Positions 7,234 through 15,989 of a DNA stretch of 45,404 nt are shown one piece after another; the first letter of the stretch is position 1; every line of letters starts with the position of its first letter. The notes under the pieces are model-generated. The model searched no databases and was not told the DNA's origin. It saw nothing but the letters and a program-made list of their open reading frames with translations. Origin of the DNA: Candidatus Allocopromorpha excrementigallinarum (GTDB lineage Bacteria; Bacillota; Clostridia; Peptostreptococcales; Anaerovoracaceae). Made by a program: the position numbers and the translations under genes. The stretch spans positions 1 to 45,404 of the forward strand of contig DVMP01000048.1 in assembly GCA_018714925.1 (NCBI GenBank). The letters run 5' to 3'.

Positions 7234-8646
7234 ATGAGAGCCAAGGATTACAGAGCAGCGCTGCAGAAGGCGGCTGAAATACTGGGAGAAGCCATGCATG
7301 TAGTGGATGCGGGAGGAAGGACCATAATATACAACGAGGCCATGGCAAGGCTTGAGAAGATAAATGTGGAGGATGCTCTCGGACGCTCCTTTGAGGAGGT
7401 GTTTACCCATATTCCCCTTGAGGAAAGCACTCTCTACAGAGCCCTCAAAAAAAATGAAGCCACTGTAAACAAGGAACAGACATATCTCAATGTTTACGGC
7501 AGACAGGTTACAACCGTCAATACCACGGTGCCCATAGAATCAGAGGGCAGGGTGGTGGCAGCCATGGAAATCGCCAAGGACATAACCGACATAAAGAATA
7601 TGAGCGACACCATACTGGAGCTGCAGGAGGAAACCATACTGGGAGACAGAGGAGAAAAGGAGGAGGGCAGGAAAAGAAAGGGCGTAAAAAAATACAGATT
7701 TGATGATATAAAGGGAGAGAGCCCTCTGCTAAGGGAAGAGATAAAAAGGGCTCAAAAAGCCTCAGCCACAGACGTCTCTCTTTTTATATACGGTGAAACA
7801 GGCACGGGAAAGGAGCTTTTCGCTCAGAGCGTTCACTATGACGGAGTGAGAGGGGATAAGCCCTTTCTGGCCCAGAACTGCGCGGCCCTGCCGGAATCAC
7901 TCCTTGAGGGAATTCTCTTCGGCACAGCCAGAGGAGGCTTTACAGGCGCGGTGGACAGAGCCGGACTCTTTGAGCAGGCAGACGGAGGGACTCTGCTTCT
8001 GGATGAGATAAGCGCCATGCCCTATGAGCTGCAGGGAAAGCTCCTGAGGGTTCTCCAGGAGGAGTATATAAGGCGAGTGGGAGGAAATAAGGATATTCCG
8101 GTGGATGTGAGGATAATAGCCACTGTAAACGAGCCGGCTGAAAAGCTTATAGAGGAGGGAGCCCTGAGAAAGGATCTGTACTACAGACTTAAAATAGTGG
8201 GGCTGAATATTCCTCCTCTCAGGGAAAGAAAGGAGGACATTCCTCTTCTGGCGGAGCATTTCCTTGAAAAATACAACAGAAAATACGGAAGAGAAATATG
8301 GATGATATCCCGGGAGGCACTGGAAAAGCTCAGGGATTATGATTATCCGGGAAATGTGAGAGAGCTGGAAAACATTATAATGTCAGCAGTATCAATGTCA
8401 GAGGAAGGACATGCTCTGAAGCCTGAGGACATAGAAATAAGCAGAAGCTACAGGAGGCCGCCGGGGCCTGAGGAGAGCTTTAACAGTGAAGAACAGAGCC
8501 TCTCAGGCTATCTTGCCTCTATAGAGGAAAATCTCATAAGAACATACCTTATAAAAAACCAGTGGAACATATCGAGAACCGCGGAGGAGCTTGGTATGCT
8601 GAGGCAGAACCTGCAGCACAAAATAAAAAAATACGATCTCATATGA
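7234..8646 (+). CDS. RocR-like sigma-54-dependent transcriptional activator of ornithine catabolism
   Basis: 470 residues in three parts. A PAS sensor (about 15-115, VVDAGGRTIIYNEAMARLEK) would bind the inducer. The AAA+ domain (about 155-390) has Walker A GETGTGKE, the sigma-54 contact loop GGFTGA (one change from GAFTGA), Walker B GGTLLLDEI and an arginine-finger region PLRERKEDIP. A Fis-type helix-turn-helix closes the protein (WNISRTAEELGMLRQNLQHK, about 443-465). The layout matches RocR, which activates arginine/ornithine genes in Bacillus. Immediately downstream lie two palindromes, a -24/-12 promoter and the ornithine operon, its obvious target. The inducer is inferred to be ornithine or a related compound. 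Confidence 0.9.
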   Translation: MRAKDYRAALQKAAEILGEAMHVVDAGGRTIIYNEAMARLEKINVEDALGRSFEEVFTHIPLEESTLYRALKKNEATVNKEQTYLNVYGRQVTTVNTTVPIESEGRVVAAMEIAKDITDIKNMSDTILELQEETILGDRGEKEEGRKRKGVKKYRFDDIKGESPLLREEIKRAQKASATDVSLFIYGETGTGKELFAQSVHYDGVRGDKPFLAQNCAALPESLLEGILFGTARGGFTGAVDRAGLFEQADGGTLLLDEISAMPYELQGKLLRVLQEEYIRRVGGNKDIPVDVRIIATVNEPAEKLIEEGALRKDLYYRLKIVGLNIPPLRERKEDIPLLAEHFLEKYNRKYGREIWMISREALEKLRDYDYPGNVRELENIIMSAVSMSEEGHALKPEDIEISRSYRRPPGPEESFNSEEQSLSGYLASIEENLIRTYLIKNQWNISRTAEELGMLRQNLQHKIKKYDLI

Positions 8647-8676
8647 ATCAGACACATTACCAGCAGCATTAGAAAA

Positions 8677-8717
8677 CGCAAGTATATTTGCGCATATACT
8701 GCAAATATTTTTGCAGT
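8677..8717. promoter_or_regulatory. Paired upstream activator sites for the ornithine operon
   Basis: Two palindromes: CGCAAGTATATTTGCG (8677-8692) and ACTGCAAATATTTTTGCAGT (8698-8717), with centres 23 bp apart and about 100-125 bp upstream of the -24 element. The second is a perfect 8+8 inverted repeat with a 4-bp centre. The placement is typical of an upstream activating sequence for a sigma-54 enhancer-binding protein. Confidence 0.8.
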
Positions 8718-8808
8718 AAAATCAAAAAATAACGTCTAAAAAAAACGTCAGACCGTGAACCTGCTGAAAAACAGGGATTATGATAGGGTCAGACATAGGA
8801 GCCCTGTT

Positions 8809-8824
8809 TGGCACGGGAATTGCT
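8809..8824 (+). promoter_or_regulatory. Sigma-54 (-24/-12) promoter of the ornithine operon
   Basis: TGGCAC (8809-8814), 5 bp, TTGCT (8820-8824). This matches the RpoN consensus TGGCAC-N5-TTGCW in every fixed position. Transcription would start near 8836, about 37 nt before ord. Confidence 0.88.
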
Positions 8825-8872
8825 GTTAATAATAGCATAATAAAGCTGATAAAGAGGAAAGGAGACTGCGCT

Positions 8873-9928
8873 ATGGAAAATGTAAAGGTCATAATATGGG
8901 GACTGGGAGCCATGGGCGGCGGTATAGCCGACATGCTTCTTTCCAAAAAAGGAGTTGATATAGCCGGAGCGGCGGACATGGGACAAAAGGTGGGAACCTC
9001 CATGTACGACCATATAAAGACAGAAAGAGGGGGAAGACCGGAGATAATAGTAAGCGAGGCGGAGGAAATAATAAAGCCGGGAGCTGCGGACATAGTTATT
9101 CTCTGTACGGATTCCTTTACGGAAAAGGCCTTTCCGAAAATAAAATTTATCATTGAGCAGGGGATAAACTGTATAACCTCAGCGGAGGAAATGTCATATC
9201 CCGGGGCGAAAAACCCGCGTCTGGCGGAGGAGCTGGACCGTACGGCGGCTGAACACGGAGTTTCCATTCTGGGCACAGGAATAAATCCGGGGCATATAAT
9301 GGATATGCTCGTTCTGGTGATGACAGGCTGCATGACAGACGTAAAGCATATTCTTTCAAGGCGGGTCAACTCCCTCTCCCCTTTCGGGAAGACGGTTATG
9401 GAGGAGCAGGGAATAGGCATATCTCCTGAGGAATTCGCTGAAAGAAAGAAGGAGGGAACCATGTCGGGCCACGTGGGGTTCGCCGAATCTGTGGGGATGA
9501 TGGCAGAGGGCCTTGGCCTTAAGGTGGAAAGCTTTGTCCAGGACATGGAGCCTATAATCACCGATACTGACAGAAAATCGCCTCACGGCTTCGCGGCGGC
9601 GGGCTCCTGCGCCGGAGTGGCCATGACCGCGGACGCGTCCTTAGAGGGGGGAATAAAAATAAGGATGGAGCACCCTCAGCAGATAGAGCCTGAGCAGGCG
9701 GGAATAAGCACAGGAGACTACGTGAAAATAGAAGGCTCTCCTTCCATAAACCTGGTAAACAGCCCCGAGGTGGAGGGGGGCCTGGGAACCATAGCCATGT
9801 GCGTCAATATGATACCGCAGGTAATAAACGCGGAGCCCGGGCTTCATACCATGCTTACGCTCCCTGTTCCAAGAGCCGTTATGGGAGATATGAGAGACAG
9901 AATAAAGCCGTCAAAGAAATTAGTCTGA
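8873..9928 (+). CDS. ord: 2,4-diaminopentanoate dehydrogenase
   Basis: 351 residues from ATG 8873, set by the GGAAAGGAG site 8-10 nt upstream; an in-frame ATG at 8780 lies upstream of the sigma-54 promoter and is excluded. The enzyme oxidatively deaminates (2R,4S)-2,4-diaminopentanoate to 2-amino-4-oxopentanoate with NAD(P). The N-terminus shows a Rossmann loop VIIWGLGAMGGGIADMLL; the rest resembles dihydrodipicolinate reductase-like dehydrogenases, with GTGINPGHIMD near 142. As first gene of the operon it acts third in the pathway, after racemisation and the aminomutase step. Confidence 0.92.
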   Translation: MENVKVIIWGLGAMGGGIADMLLSKKGVDIAGAADMGQKVGTSMYDHIKTERGGRPEIIVSEAEEIIKPGAADIVILCTDSFTEKAFPKIKFIIEQGINCITSAEEMSYPGAKNPRLAEELDRTAAEHGVSILGTGINPGHIMDMLVLVMTGCMTDVKHILSRRVNSLSPFGKTVMEEQGIGISPEEFAERKKEGTMSGHVGFAESVGMMAEGLGLKVESFVQDMEPIITDTDRKSPHGFAAAGSCAGVAMTADASLEGGIKIRMEHPQQIEPEQAGISTGDYVKIEGSPSINLVNSPEVEGGLGTIAMCVNMIPQVINAEPGLHTMLTLPVPRAVMGDMRDRIKPSKKLV

Positions 9929-9944
9929 GAAGGGAGGATATAAA

Positions 9945-10244
9945 ATGGCGAAAAAAGGAGACTGGGTAAGGATTCACAAGGTGATCCTCAAGCCTGAGGA
10001 AAGAACGGGAAAGCTTCCCGAGGATACTAAAAAGGTACCCCTTGAAATGTGGACAAAGGGATATCTTCTTCACGATGGAGATATAGGAGAAGAGGTTGAG
10101 ATCGAGACTGTATGCGGAAGACATGAAAGGGGAACCCTTACAGAGGTAAACCCTTATTATACTCACAGCTTCGGAAGGTGTGTGCCGGAGCTTCTGGCTG
10201 TAGACAGACAGGTGAGAGAAATCGTGTTTGGAGGTGAGAAATAA
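9945..10244 (+). CDS. ortA: 2-amino-4-oxopentanoate thiolase, alpha subunit
   Basis: 99 residues. The small subunit of the thiolase that cleaves 2-amino-4-oxopentanoate with CoA to acetyl-CoA and alanine. Recognised from the start KKGDWVRIHKVILKPEERTG, the conserved CGRHERGTLTEVNPYYTHSFG and its position between ord and ortB. Its stop overlaps the ortB start by one base. A GGGAGG site precedes the ATG. Confidence 0.92.
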   Translation: MAKKGDWVRIHKVILKPEERTGKLPEDTKKVPLEMWTKGYLLHDGDIGEEVEIETVCGRHERGTLTEVNPYYTHSFGRCVPELLAVDRQVREIVFGGEK

Positions 10245-11668
10245 TGGCGGGGCTTCCTCAGGACTACGACAGCGTTATGAGCAGAAAAAATCAGGTAATG
10301 AACGCCGCTCTTTCCATAGACTACTCCAGGTTTGAGTCAGGCTCCATGGCCTTTGACTATGAGAAAATGATGAGAGAGACAGGTTACTGCCTGGAGGAGA
10401 TGGAGAAAATACAGCGGGAGGTAAACGTGGGAAACACTCCTGTTCTTGAGCTTAAAAATCTTACGGCCCTGGCCAGAGCCTGCGCTCCCGAGGGTAAGGG
10501 GGCGAGAATATTCATAAAGGATGAGGCGGCCAACCCTTCGGGAAGCTTTAAGGCGAGACGGGCCGCCAATGCGGTATATCACGCCAAAAAGCTGGGCTAC
10601 AAGGGAGTTATAGCCGCCACCTCGGGGAACTACGGCTCGGCTGTAGCCTCCCAGGCTGCCATGGCGGGCCTTAAATGCATCATAGTTCAGGAGTGCTACG
10701 ACTCAAAGGGAGTGGGCCAGCCTGAAATAATAGAAAAGGCCAGAAAGTGTGAAGCCCTGGGAGCAGAGGTGGTGCAGCTTACAGTGGGACCGGAGCTTTT
10801 TTACAAGTTCATACTTCTTCTGGAGGAAACGGGATATTTTAACGCGTCTCTTTACACCCCCTTCGGCATAGGAGGAGTGGAGACTCTGGGCTATGAGATA
10901 TCCATGCAGTTCAGGGAAAAATACGGGAAAGACCCTGACGCCGTAGTATGCACCAACGCGGGAGGGGGAAATCTCACGGGAACCGCCAGAGGCCTTATAA
11001 AGGCAGGCGCCAAGACCACCAGGATAATAGGAGCCTCCATAGATCTTACGGGGCTTCATATGGCGTCGGATTCGGCCTTTAATCTCAAGTCCTGCACCAC
11101 GGGCCATACGGGCTTCGGAGTTCCCTACGCGGTTGATCCCGATCATTCCGACGTGCCGAGATCAGCCGCCAGACCGCTCAGGTACATGGACAGATACGTG
11201 ACCATAACTCAGGGAGACGTTTTCTATATAACAGAGTGTCTGGCAACTCTCGAAGGTCTCGAAAAGGGCCCTGCGGGAAACACCTCTCTGGCGGCTGCCT
11301 TTGCCATATCCCAGGAGATGGACAGGGATGAGATGATAGTGGTTCAGGAAACCGAGTATACGGGAGCAGGCAAGCATGTGCAGCCACAGCTTTCCTTTGC
11401 CAGGGAAAACGGTATAGAGGTAAGACTGGGAGATCCCGCGGAAGAGATTCCGGGAAAAAGCGTCATAATTCCCGAGCATCCATCCCTTATAAAGGCAAAG
11501 GATATGGATCTTGACCACCGGAGGAGATCCCTTATAAAGGTCAACATGAGAAAATACACCATGGATCCCACCGCGGAGGATATAAAATACCTTGCGGCTG
11601 AGACGAAAAAGGATGAGCAATGGGTAAAAGCAACTGTAGAAGAGCTTAAGAAGGAGCTGAGACAATGA
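10244..11668 (+). CDS. ortB: 2-amino-4-oxopentanoate thiolase, beta subunit (PLP enzyme)
   Basis: 474 residues. The catalytic subunit, a fold-type II PLP protein related to threonine synthase and cysteine synthase. The PLP lysine lies in NPSGSFKARRAANAV (near residue 105), followed by ATSGNYGSAVASQAAMAG and the phosphate-binding CTNAGGGNLTGTARG near 235. With OrtA it releases acetyl-CoA and alanine, the carbon-yielding step of ornithine oxidation. The ATG overlaps the ortA stop, and the stop overlaps the oraS ATG by 4 bp. Confidence 0.93.
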   Translation: MAGLPQDYDSVMSRKNQVMNAALSIDYSRFESGSMAFDYEKMMRETGYCLEEMEKIQREVNVGNTPVLELKNLTALARACAPEGKGARIFIKDEAANPSGSFKARRAANAVYHAKKLGYKGVIAATSGNYGSAVASQAAMAGLKCIIVQECYDSKGVGQPEIIEKARKCEALGAEVVQLTVGPELFYKFILLLEETGYFNASLYTPFGIGGVETLGYEISMQFREKYGKDPDAVVCTNAGGGNLTGTARGLIKAGAKTTRIIGASIDLTGLHMASDSAFNLKSCTTGHTGFGVPYAVDPDHSDVPRSAARPLRYMDRYVTITQGDVFYITECLATLEGLEKGPAGNTSLAAAFAISQEMDRDEMIVVQETEYTGAGKHVQPQLSFARENGIEVRLGDPAEEIPGKSVIIPEHPSLIKAKDMDLDHRRRSLIKVNMRKYTMDPTAEDIKYLAAETKKDEQWVKATVEELKKELRQ

Positions 11669-12036
11669 AAAGAGCAGATGATTTTCAGGAAAGAAGAAAG
11701 CATATAGCCAATCTCACCGATGAAGAGCTTTACAACAGATTCTGGGAGCTGACGGCTCAGGTGGTGGAGCCCCTTATAGAGCTGGGGAGGACACATACCA
11801 CTCCGTCTGTTGAAAGAGCCGTGCTTCTGAGAATGGGAATATCATCTCTGGATACTCAGAAAATAGTGGAGGGCTGTATGGAAAGAGGCCTCATGGGTCA
11901 TGGGGCCGGCCATGTGGTATACAGATACGCCAAAGAAAAGGGAATTTCCATAAGAGAGGCGGGGGAGAATCTCGCCGGAGGAGAAGGCTGGGATGAAGCG
12001 GCAGCCATGTTCAGGGGAGGTAAGAGATATGACTGA
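11665..12036 (+). CDS. oraS: D-ornithine 4,5-aminomutase, S subunit
   Basis: 123 residues. The small, largely helical partner of OraE in the adenosylcobalamin- and PLP-dependent mutase that moves the terminal amino group of D-ornithine to C4. The sequence (RKHIANLTDEELYNRFWELT, then MGISSLDTQKIVEGCMERGL and GHGAGHVVYRYAKEKGIS) fits OraS, and the place before oraE is the conserved order. It overlaps ortB by 4 bp and oraE by 8 bp. Confidence 0.93.
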   Translation: MKRADDFQERRKHIANLTDEELYNRFWELTAQVVEPLIELGRTHTTPSVERAVLLRMGISSLDTQKIVEGCMERGLMGHGAGHVVYRYAKEKGISIREAGENLAGGEGWDEAAAMFRGGKRYD

Positions 12037-14254
12037 TATGAAGCTGAAGCCTAACGAAAAGCTGGATGTGAGAAATATCCTCAAGGATTTGGACAAATAC
12101 AGCCCCAGAAGAAGGGGCTGGACCTGGAGGAAGCACGCGCCAGGCCTTAAAATGGGTCCCTTCGAGTATCGCGACTGCTCGGAGCCTCTTAAAAACAGCG
12201 TGGGGCTTCCTCCCGCCAAATATTTCGGAAACATAGATCCTCAGCCTGACGCTGTTATAACAACAGAGATAGCCTCGGGAAGATTCGAGGATGATATAAG
12301 AAGGATGAGAATGGCTGCCTGGCACGGCGCTGATCACATAATGGTAATAAGGCATATGGGGCAGTCCCACATAGACGGACTTATGGAGGGGACCCCTCAG
12401 GGAATAGGGGGAGTGCCCATTACAAGGAAGCAGGTGAGAGCCCAGAGAAAGGCCCTGGACATTATAGAGGACGAGGTGGGAAGACCCATAAACTACCATT
12501 CGTATGTTTCAGGAGTGGCGGGCCCCGACGTGGCTGTAATGTTCGCGGAGGAGGGAATAAACGGAGCTCATCAGGATCCTCAGTACAACGTTCTCTACAG
12601 AGACATAAACTGTGTAAGATCCTTTGTGGACGCCTGCGAGTCAAAGAAGATAATGGCCTGGGCCGGAATACTTCAGATAGACGGGGCCCACAACGCCAAC
12701 GCCACGGCCAGAGAGGCCTGGAAGGTGATGCCCGAGCTTATAGTTCAGCACGCCATTAACGCTCTCTTTTCGGAAAAGGTGGGAATAAAGCCTGAAAATA
12801 TCAGCCTTTCCACTGTACCGCCCACAGCCGCTCCCGCCCCGTGCGTTTACATGGATCTGCCCTACGCGGTGGCTCTCAGGGAAATATGCGACAGATACAA
12901 AATGAGAGCTCAGCAGAATACCAAGTATATCTGCTCCTCAACGAGAGAGGCGACAGTAACCCATGTGCTCAACATGCTCATCTCAAAGCTGACCAGAGCC
13001 GATATACAGTCCACAATTACTCCTGACGAGGGAAGAAACGTGCCGTGGCACATATACAATATAGAAGCCTGCGACAACGCCAAGCAGACACTGGTAGGCC
13101 TTGACGGCCTTATGGAGATGGTGGAGCTTAAGAAGGAAGGCCCTCTCAGGGAAAAGGTCAGAGAAATAAAGGAAAGAGCATGTCTGTTTATGGAGGAAAT
13201 CCTCGAGACGGGCGGCTACTTTAAGGCTGTGGAGGAAGGCTTTTTCGTGGATTCCGCTCAGTACCCGGAAAGAAACGGAGACGGCATCGCCAGAAAGGCG
13301 GATGGAGGCGTAGGCAGCGGCTGTATTTTCCAAAGAGAGGATGACTATATGGCCCCGGTTACCGCCCACTTCGGATACAACAATGTAGAGCAGTACGGAG
13401 GAGATCCTGAGAACCCGGCGGCTCTTATAGGAGGCTGCACCTTTGAGGACAGAGATAAAATCGTGTATATAGACGAGCTGGATGAAGAGGACTGTGTTGA
13501 AAGAAGACTTGAGAATGTGGAAAGGTACCTGGATGGCCGGGCTTTAAAGCCTGAGATGGAATGGTGCGGAGACGGAGTCGTTATGATGACCATGTGTCTG
13601 CCCGTACACGCCAGAGCAGCCGAGGCCGCCGCCCTGGAGATAGGAAGAAGGCTGGGCCTTGAGGATCCCGAGGTTATAAACAGAGAGGTTCTTCAGGAAG
13701 CGGAGGGGACCAGAATAGAAATGAAGGGCAGGGTTTCCTTTGACATAGATCCCGCTAATCTTGAGATACCTCCCGAGCCCCATCATATGAGCGACGAGGA
13801 GCTTTACAGAGAATTCAGCGAGCATCCCATGACAGTGGTATGCGGTACAGTGGGAGAAGACGAGCATTCGGTAGGCCTCAGGGAGATAATAAACATTAAG
13901 CACGGAGGCATAGAAAAATGGGGAGTAAAGGTGGAATATCTGGGAACCTCGGTTCCCGTGGAAAAGCTGGTGGACGCGGCCATTGAGCTGGACGCCGACG
14001 CTATTTTAGCCTCCACCATTATATCCCATGACAACATTCACTATAAGAACATGAAGCGGATAAACGATCTCGCGGTGGAAAAGGGTATAAGAGACAAGGT
14101 GATAATCGCCGCGGGAGGTACTCAGGTAGTGCCGGAGGAGGCCAGAAGCACAGGCATAGACCGGGGATTTGGCAGAGATTCCCACGGCATAGACGTAGCC
14201 ACCTTCCTGGCGGAGGAAGCCATGAGAAGGAGAGGGGAGACAAATGAAAGCTGA
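12029..14254 (+). CDS. oraE: D-ornithine 4,5-aminomutase, E subunit (B12/PLP)
   Basis: 741 residues from ATG 12029, chosen for the GGGGAGG site just upstream; the earlier in-frame ATG at 11993 lies deep inside oraS. A large TIM-barrel domain carries substrate, PLP and AdoCbl (IDGAHNANATAREAWK, NISLSTVPPTAAPAPC). The C-terminal Rossmann domain contains the base-off cobalamin motif DxHxxG as DEHSVG near residue 612. The PLP Schiff-base lysine of this family lies in the C-terminal domain, as in the C. sticklandii enzyme. It forms 2,4-diaminopentanoate, the substrate of Ord. Confidence 0.94.
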   Translation: MTDMKLKPNEKLDVRNILKDLDKYSPRRRGWTWRKHAPGLKMGPFEYRDCSEPLKNSVGLPPAKYFGNIDPQPDAVITTEIASGRFEDDIRRMRMAAWHGADHIMVIRHMGQSHIDGLMEGTPQGIGGVPITRKQVRAQRKALDIIEDEVGRPINYHSYVSGVAGPDVAVMFAEEGINGAHQDPQYNVLYRDINCVRSFVDACESKKIMAWAGILQIDGAHNANATAREAWKVMPELIVQHAINALFSEKVGIKPENISLSTVPPTAAPAPCVYMDLPYAVALREICDRYKMRAQQNTKYICSSTREATVTHVLNMLISKLTRADIQSTITPDEGRNVPWHIYNIEACDNAKQTLVGLDGLMEMVELKKEGPLREKVREIKERACLFMEEILETGGYFKAVEEGFFVDSAQYPERNGDGIARKADGGVGSGCIFQREDDYMAPVTAHFGYNNVEQYGGDPENPAALIGGCTFEDRDKIVYIDELDEEDCVERRLENVERYLDGRALKPEMEWCGDGVVMMTMCLPVHARAAEAAALEIGRRLGLEDPEVINREVLQEAEGTRIEMKGRVSFDIDPANLEIPPEPHHMSDEELYREFSEHPMTVVCGTVGEDEHSVGLREIINIKHGGIEKWGVKVEYLGTSVPVEKLVDAAIELDADAILASTIISHDNIHYKNMKRINDLAVEKGIRDKVIIAAGGTQVVPEEARSTGIDRGFGRDSHGIDVATFLAEEAMRRRGETNES

Positions 14255-15620
14255 TATTCTCGTAGCGGAAATAGGCTCAACTACAACTGTAGTCAACGCC
14301 TTTAACAACATAGACAGCGATGATCCCGTCTTCCTGGGACAGGGGCAGGCTCCCACCTCTGTGCTTGAGGGAGATGTGAGAATAGGCCTCAGGGGAGCCA
14401 TAGAAGACCTGTGCAGGAAAAAGAATGAGGAAGCCCTGGAGTACGGCGAAATGGCGGCAACCTCCTCGGCTGCCGGCGGACTCAGGATGACAGTTCACGG
14501 ACTCGTCTACGATATGACGGCCAGGGCGGCAAGGGAGGCGGCCCTGGGAGCCGGAGCCGTTATAAAGAAGGTAACTGCCGGAAAGCTGAGAAGAACAGAT
14601 CTTGCCGCCATAAAGGAGACGGATCCCAACATAATACTAATAGCCGGAGGAGTGGATTACGGAGAAAGAGACACCGCCCTGCACAACGGTGAGCTGATAA
14701 GAAGTCTGGGACTGACCACGCCGGTCATATACGCGGGAAACTGCGAGAACACAGAAGAGATGAAGCTTATATTTAATGAGAAAAGCGGGCAGAAGCTTTA
14801 CTGTGTGGAAAATGTATATCCCCAAATAGACCGGCTCAACGTGGAGCCCTGCCGAAGGGTTATTCAGCAGGTATTTGAGGAGCATATAACAGCGGCTCCC
14901 GGAATGGAGCAGGTGAGAGAAATGGTAAACGGAACCATAATTCCCACGCCGGGAGCCGTAATGGAGGCGGCGAAGCTGCTGTATGAAGCTGTAGGAGACC
15001 TGATGGTTATAGACGTAGGCGGAGCCACTACAGACGTACATTCCGTGGCGGAGGACTCAGAGGCCGCGGCGGGAATAATGACAGCTCCGGAGCCCAAGGC
15101 AAAGAGAACGGTGGAGGGGGACCTGGGAGTCTATGTCAACAGGCTCAACGTAATAGAATCCATGGGAGAGGAAGACTTCAGACAGAGCTGCGAAGCTTCG
15201 GGGATAGATCCCGAAAAGACACTGGAGTCCTACAGAGCCATTCCCCAAAATAAAGAGGAAACAAGGCTGGTGGAGATACTGGCTGAGGAAGCCGCCGTCA
15301 GAGGAGTGGACAGACATGCCGGACGGATCCGTTACGTATACGGACCATCGGGAAGAAGCGCCCTGGCCGAGGGAAAGGATCTCACCCGGGTTAAGACCAT
15401 TGTGGGAACAGGGGGAGCCCTTACGCGTCTTCCGGAGGGAAAGAAAATAATAAAAAGAGCTCTGACCTTTGACCATACGGGTCTCCGGCTTCTGCCGGGA
15501 GAAGGTGGACGAATAGAGGTGGACAGTCATTACATTATGGCCTCCGCCGGCGCCCTTTCAAAGAAATACAGGAAGGCGGCTCTCAGACTTCTGGAAAAGA
15601 GCCTGGAAGGCGGAAGCTGA
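14244..15620 (+). CDS. MutL/GlmL-like ASKHA protein of the ornithine operon
   Basis: 458 residues, overlapping oraE by 11 bp. The start DILVAEIGSTTTVVNAF is an actin/Hsp70-fold phosphate-1 loop; LMVIDVGGATTDVHSVAE near residue 255 is the second one. The family (GlmL/MutL) is encoded beside B12-dependent carbon-skeleton and amino mutases and is thought to reactivate or reload inactivated cobalamin enzyme at the cost of ATP. Here the client would be OraSE. Biochemical proof for this family is thin, so the role is an inference from fold and neighbourhood. Confidence 0.85.
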   Translation: MKADILVAEIGSTTTVVNAFNNIDSDDPVFLGQGQAPTSVLEGDVRIGLRGAIEDLCRKKNEEALEYGEMAATSSAAGGLRMTVHGLVYDMTARAAREAALGAGAVIKKVTAGKLRRTDLAAIKETDPNIILIAGGVDYGERDTALHNGELIRSLGLTTPVIYAGNCENTEEMKLIFNEKSGQKLYCVENVYPQIDRLNVEPCRRVIQQVFEEHITAAPGMEQVREMVNGTIIPTPGAVMEAAKLLYEAVGDLMVIDVGGATTDVHSVAEDSEAAAGIMTAPEPKAKRTVEGDLGVYVNRLNVIESMGEEDFRQSCEASGIDPEKTLESYRAIPQNKEETRLVEILAEEAAVRGVDRHAGRIRYVYGPSGRSALAEGKDLTRVKTIVGTGGALTRLPEGKKIIKRALTFDHTGLRLLPGEGGRIEVDSHYIMASAGALSKKYRKAALRLLEKSLEGGS

Positions 15621-15656
15621 AGCTCCGCGAAAAATAAAAGAAAGAAGCCCGGAAAC

Positions 15657-15705
15657 AAAAGGGGCTGTGAAAAAAATGATATTTCATTTTTTCACGGCCC
15701 CTTTT
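15657..15705. terminator. Strong bidirectional terminator closing the ornithine operon
   Basis: An A-rich then GGGGC(T)GTGAAAAAAATGA arm (15657-15679) pairs with a TCATTTTTTCAC(G)GCCCC arm ending in TTTT at 15705, leaving a tiny loop. The flanks are A-rich and T-rich, so it works in both directions. Confidence 0.85.
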
Positions 15706-15718
15706 GCCATCATCATCA

Positions 15719-15847
15719 TTATTCTACTATTTTGTAGGAGGTGTATGCTTCTGTCGTACCCGAACCTTTCGGCCCGGGTACAAACAGAGACTTTTTAGGA
15801 AGGGCTGCTTTATATTGGGGATTTGAGAAGAAGAAGTGTTGTTTTTT
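15719..15847 (-). pseudogene. Possible C-terminal remnant of a minus-strand gene
   Basis: A start-less open frame of about 42 codons ends at the TAA 15719-15721, directly before the bidirectional terminator. It reads as a plausible protein tail (NPQYKAALPKKSLFVPG, then PKGSGTTEAYTSYKIVE). No start codon or ribosome site is present and the family is not recognised. The only support is the protein-like sequence and the terminator's T-run on this strand. It could be chance. Confidence 0.25.
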
Positions 15848-15899
15848 TTACGCAGCCCTTGTATCCTCTTTGTCTCAGCAGCATTCCTTTCTGCTGCTG
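15752..15899. other. Run of three inverted repeats in an otherwise empty gap
   Basis: The 370-bp gap after the ornithine operon holds GTACCCG/CGGGTAC (about 15755-15781), AAGGGCTGC/GCAGCCCTT (about 15800-15859, long loop) and CAGCAGCA/TGCTGCTG (15876-15883 and 15892-15899). No clear promoter flanks them. They may be a structured RNA or relics. Confidence 0.3.
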
Positions 15900-15973
15900 T
15901 GTCTATATAATAGCAGTGGAATATGCCGTTTTTGGGATACTATTGTGAAGGTTTTTTGAAAAAAACATGTGAA

Positions 15974-15988
15974 AGCCATGAGATGGCT
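15974..15988 (-). terminator. Weak hairpin after the hexosaminidase gene
   Basis: On the minus strand AGCCAT-CTC-ATGGCT immediately follows the stop, with a run of seven T about 9 nt further on (minus strand, 15960-15966). It is a plausible but imperfect terminator. Confidence 0.35.
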
Positions 15989-15989
15989 C

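Noticed and set aside
6520-7410. SGNH hydrolase starting as far upstream as 7410
   Set aside because: The extension crosses the promoter at 7090-7118, the operator at 7167 and the start of the divergent regulator gene, and is not part of the SGNH fold.
8780-8872. Longer ord with the upstream ATG at 8780
   Set aside because: That ATG lies before the sigma-54 promoter at 8809-8824, so it would not be transcribed from it; the ATG at 8873 has the ribosome site.
15741-15959. 72-codon plus-strand frame starting with GTG after the ornithine operon
   Set aside because: GGAGG lies only about 2 nt before the GTG, the protein is low-complexity and Phe/Leu/Ser rich, and the opposite strand reads more like protein.
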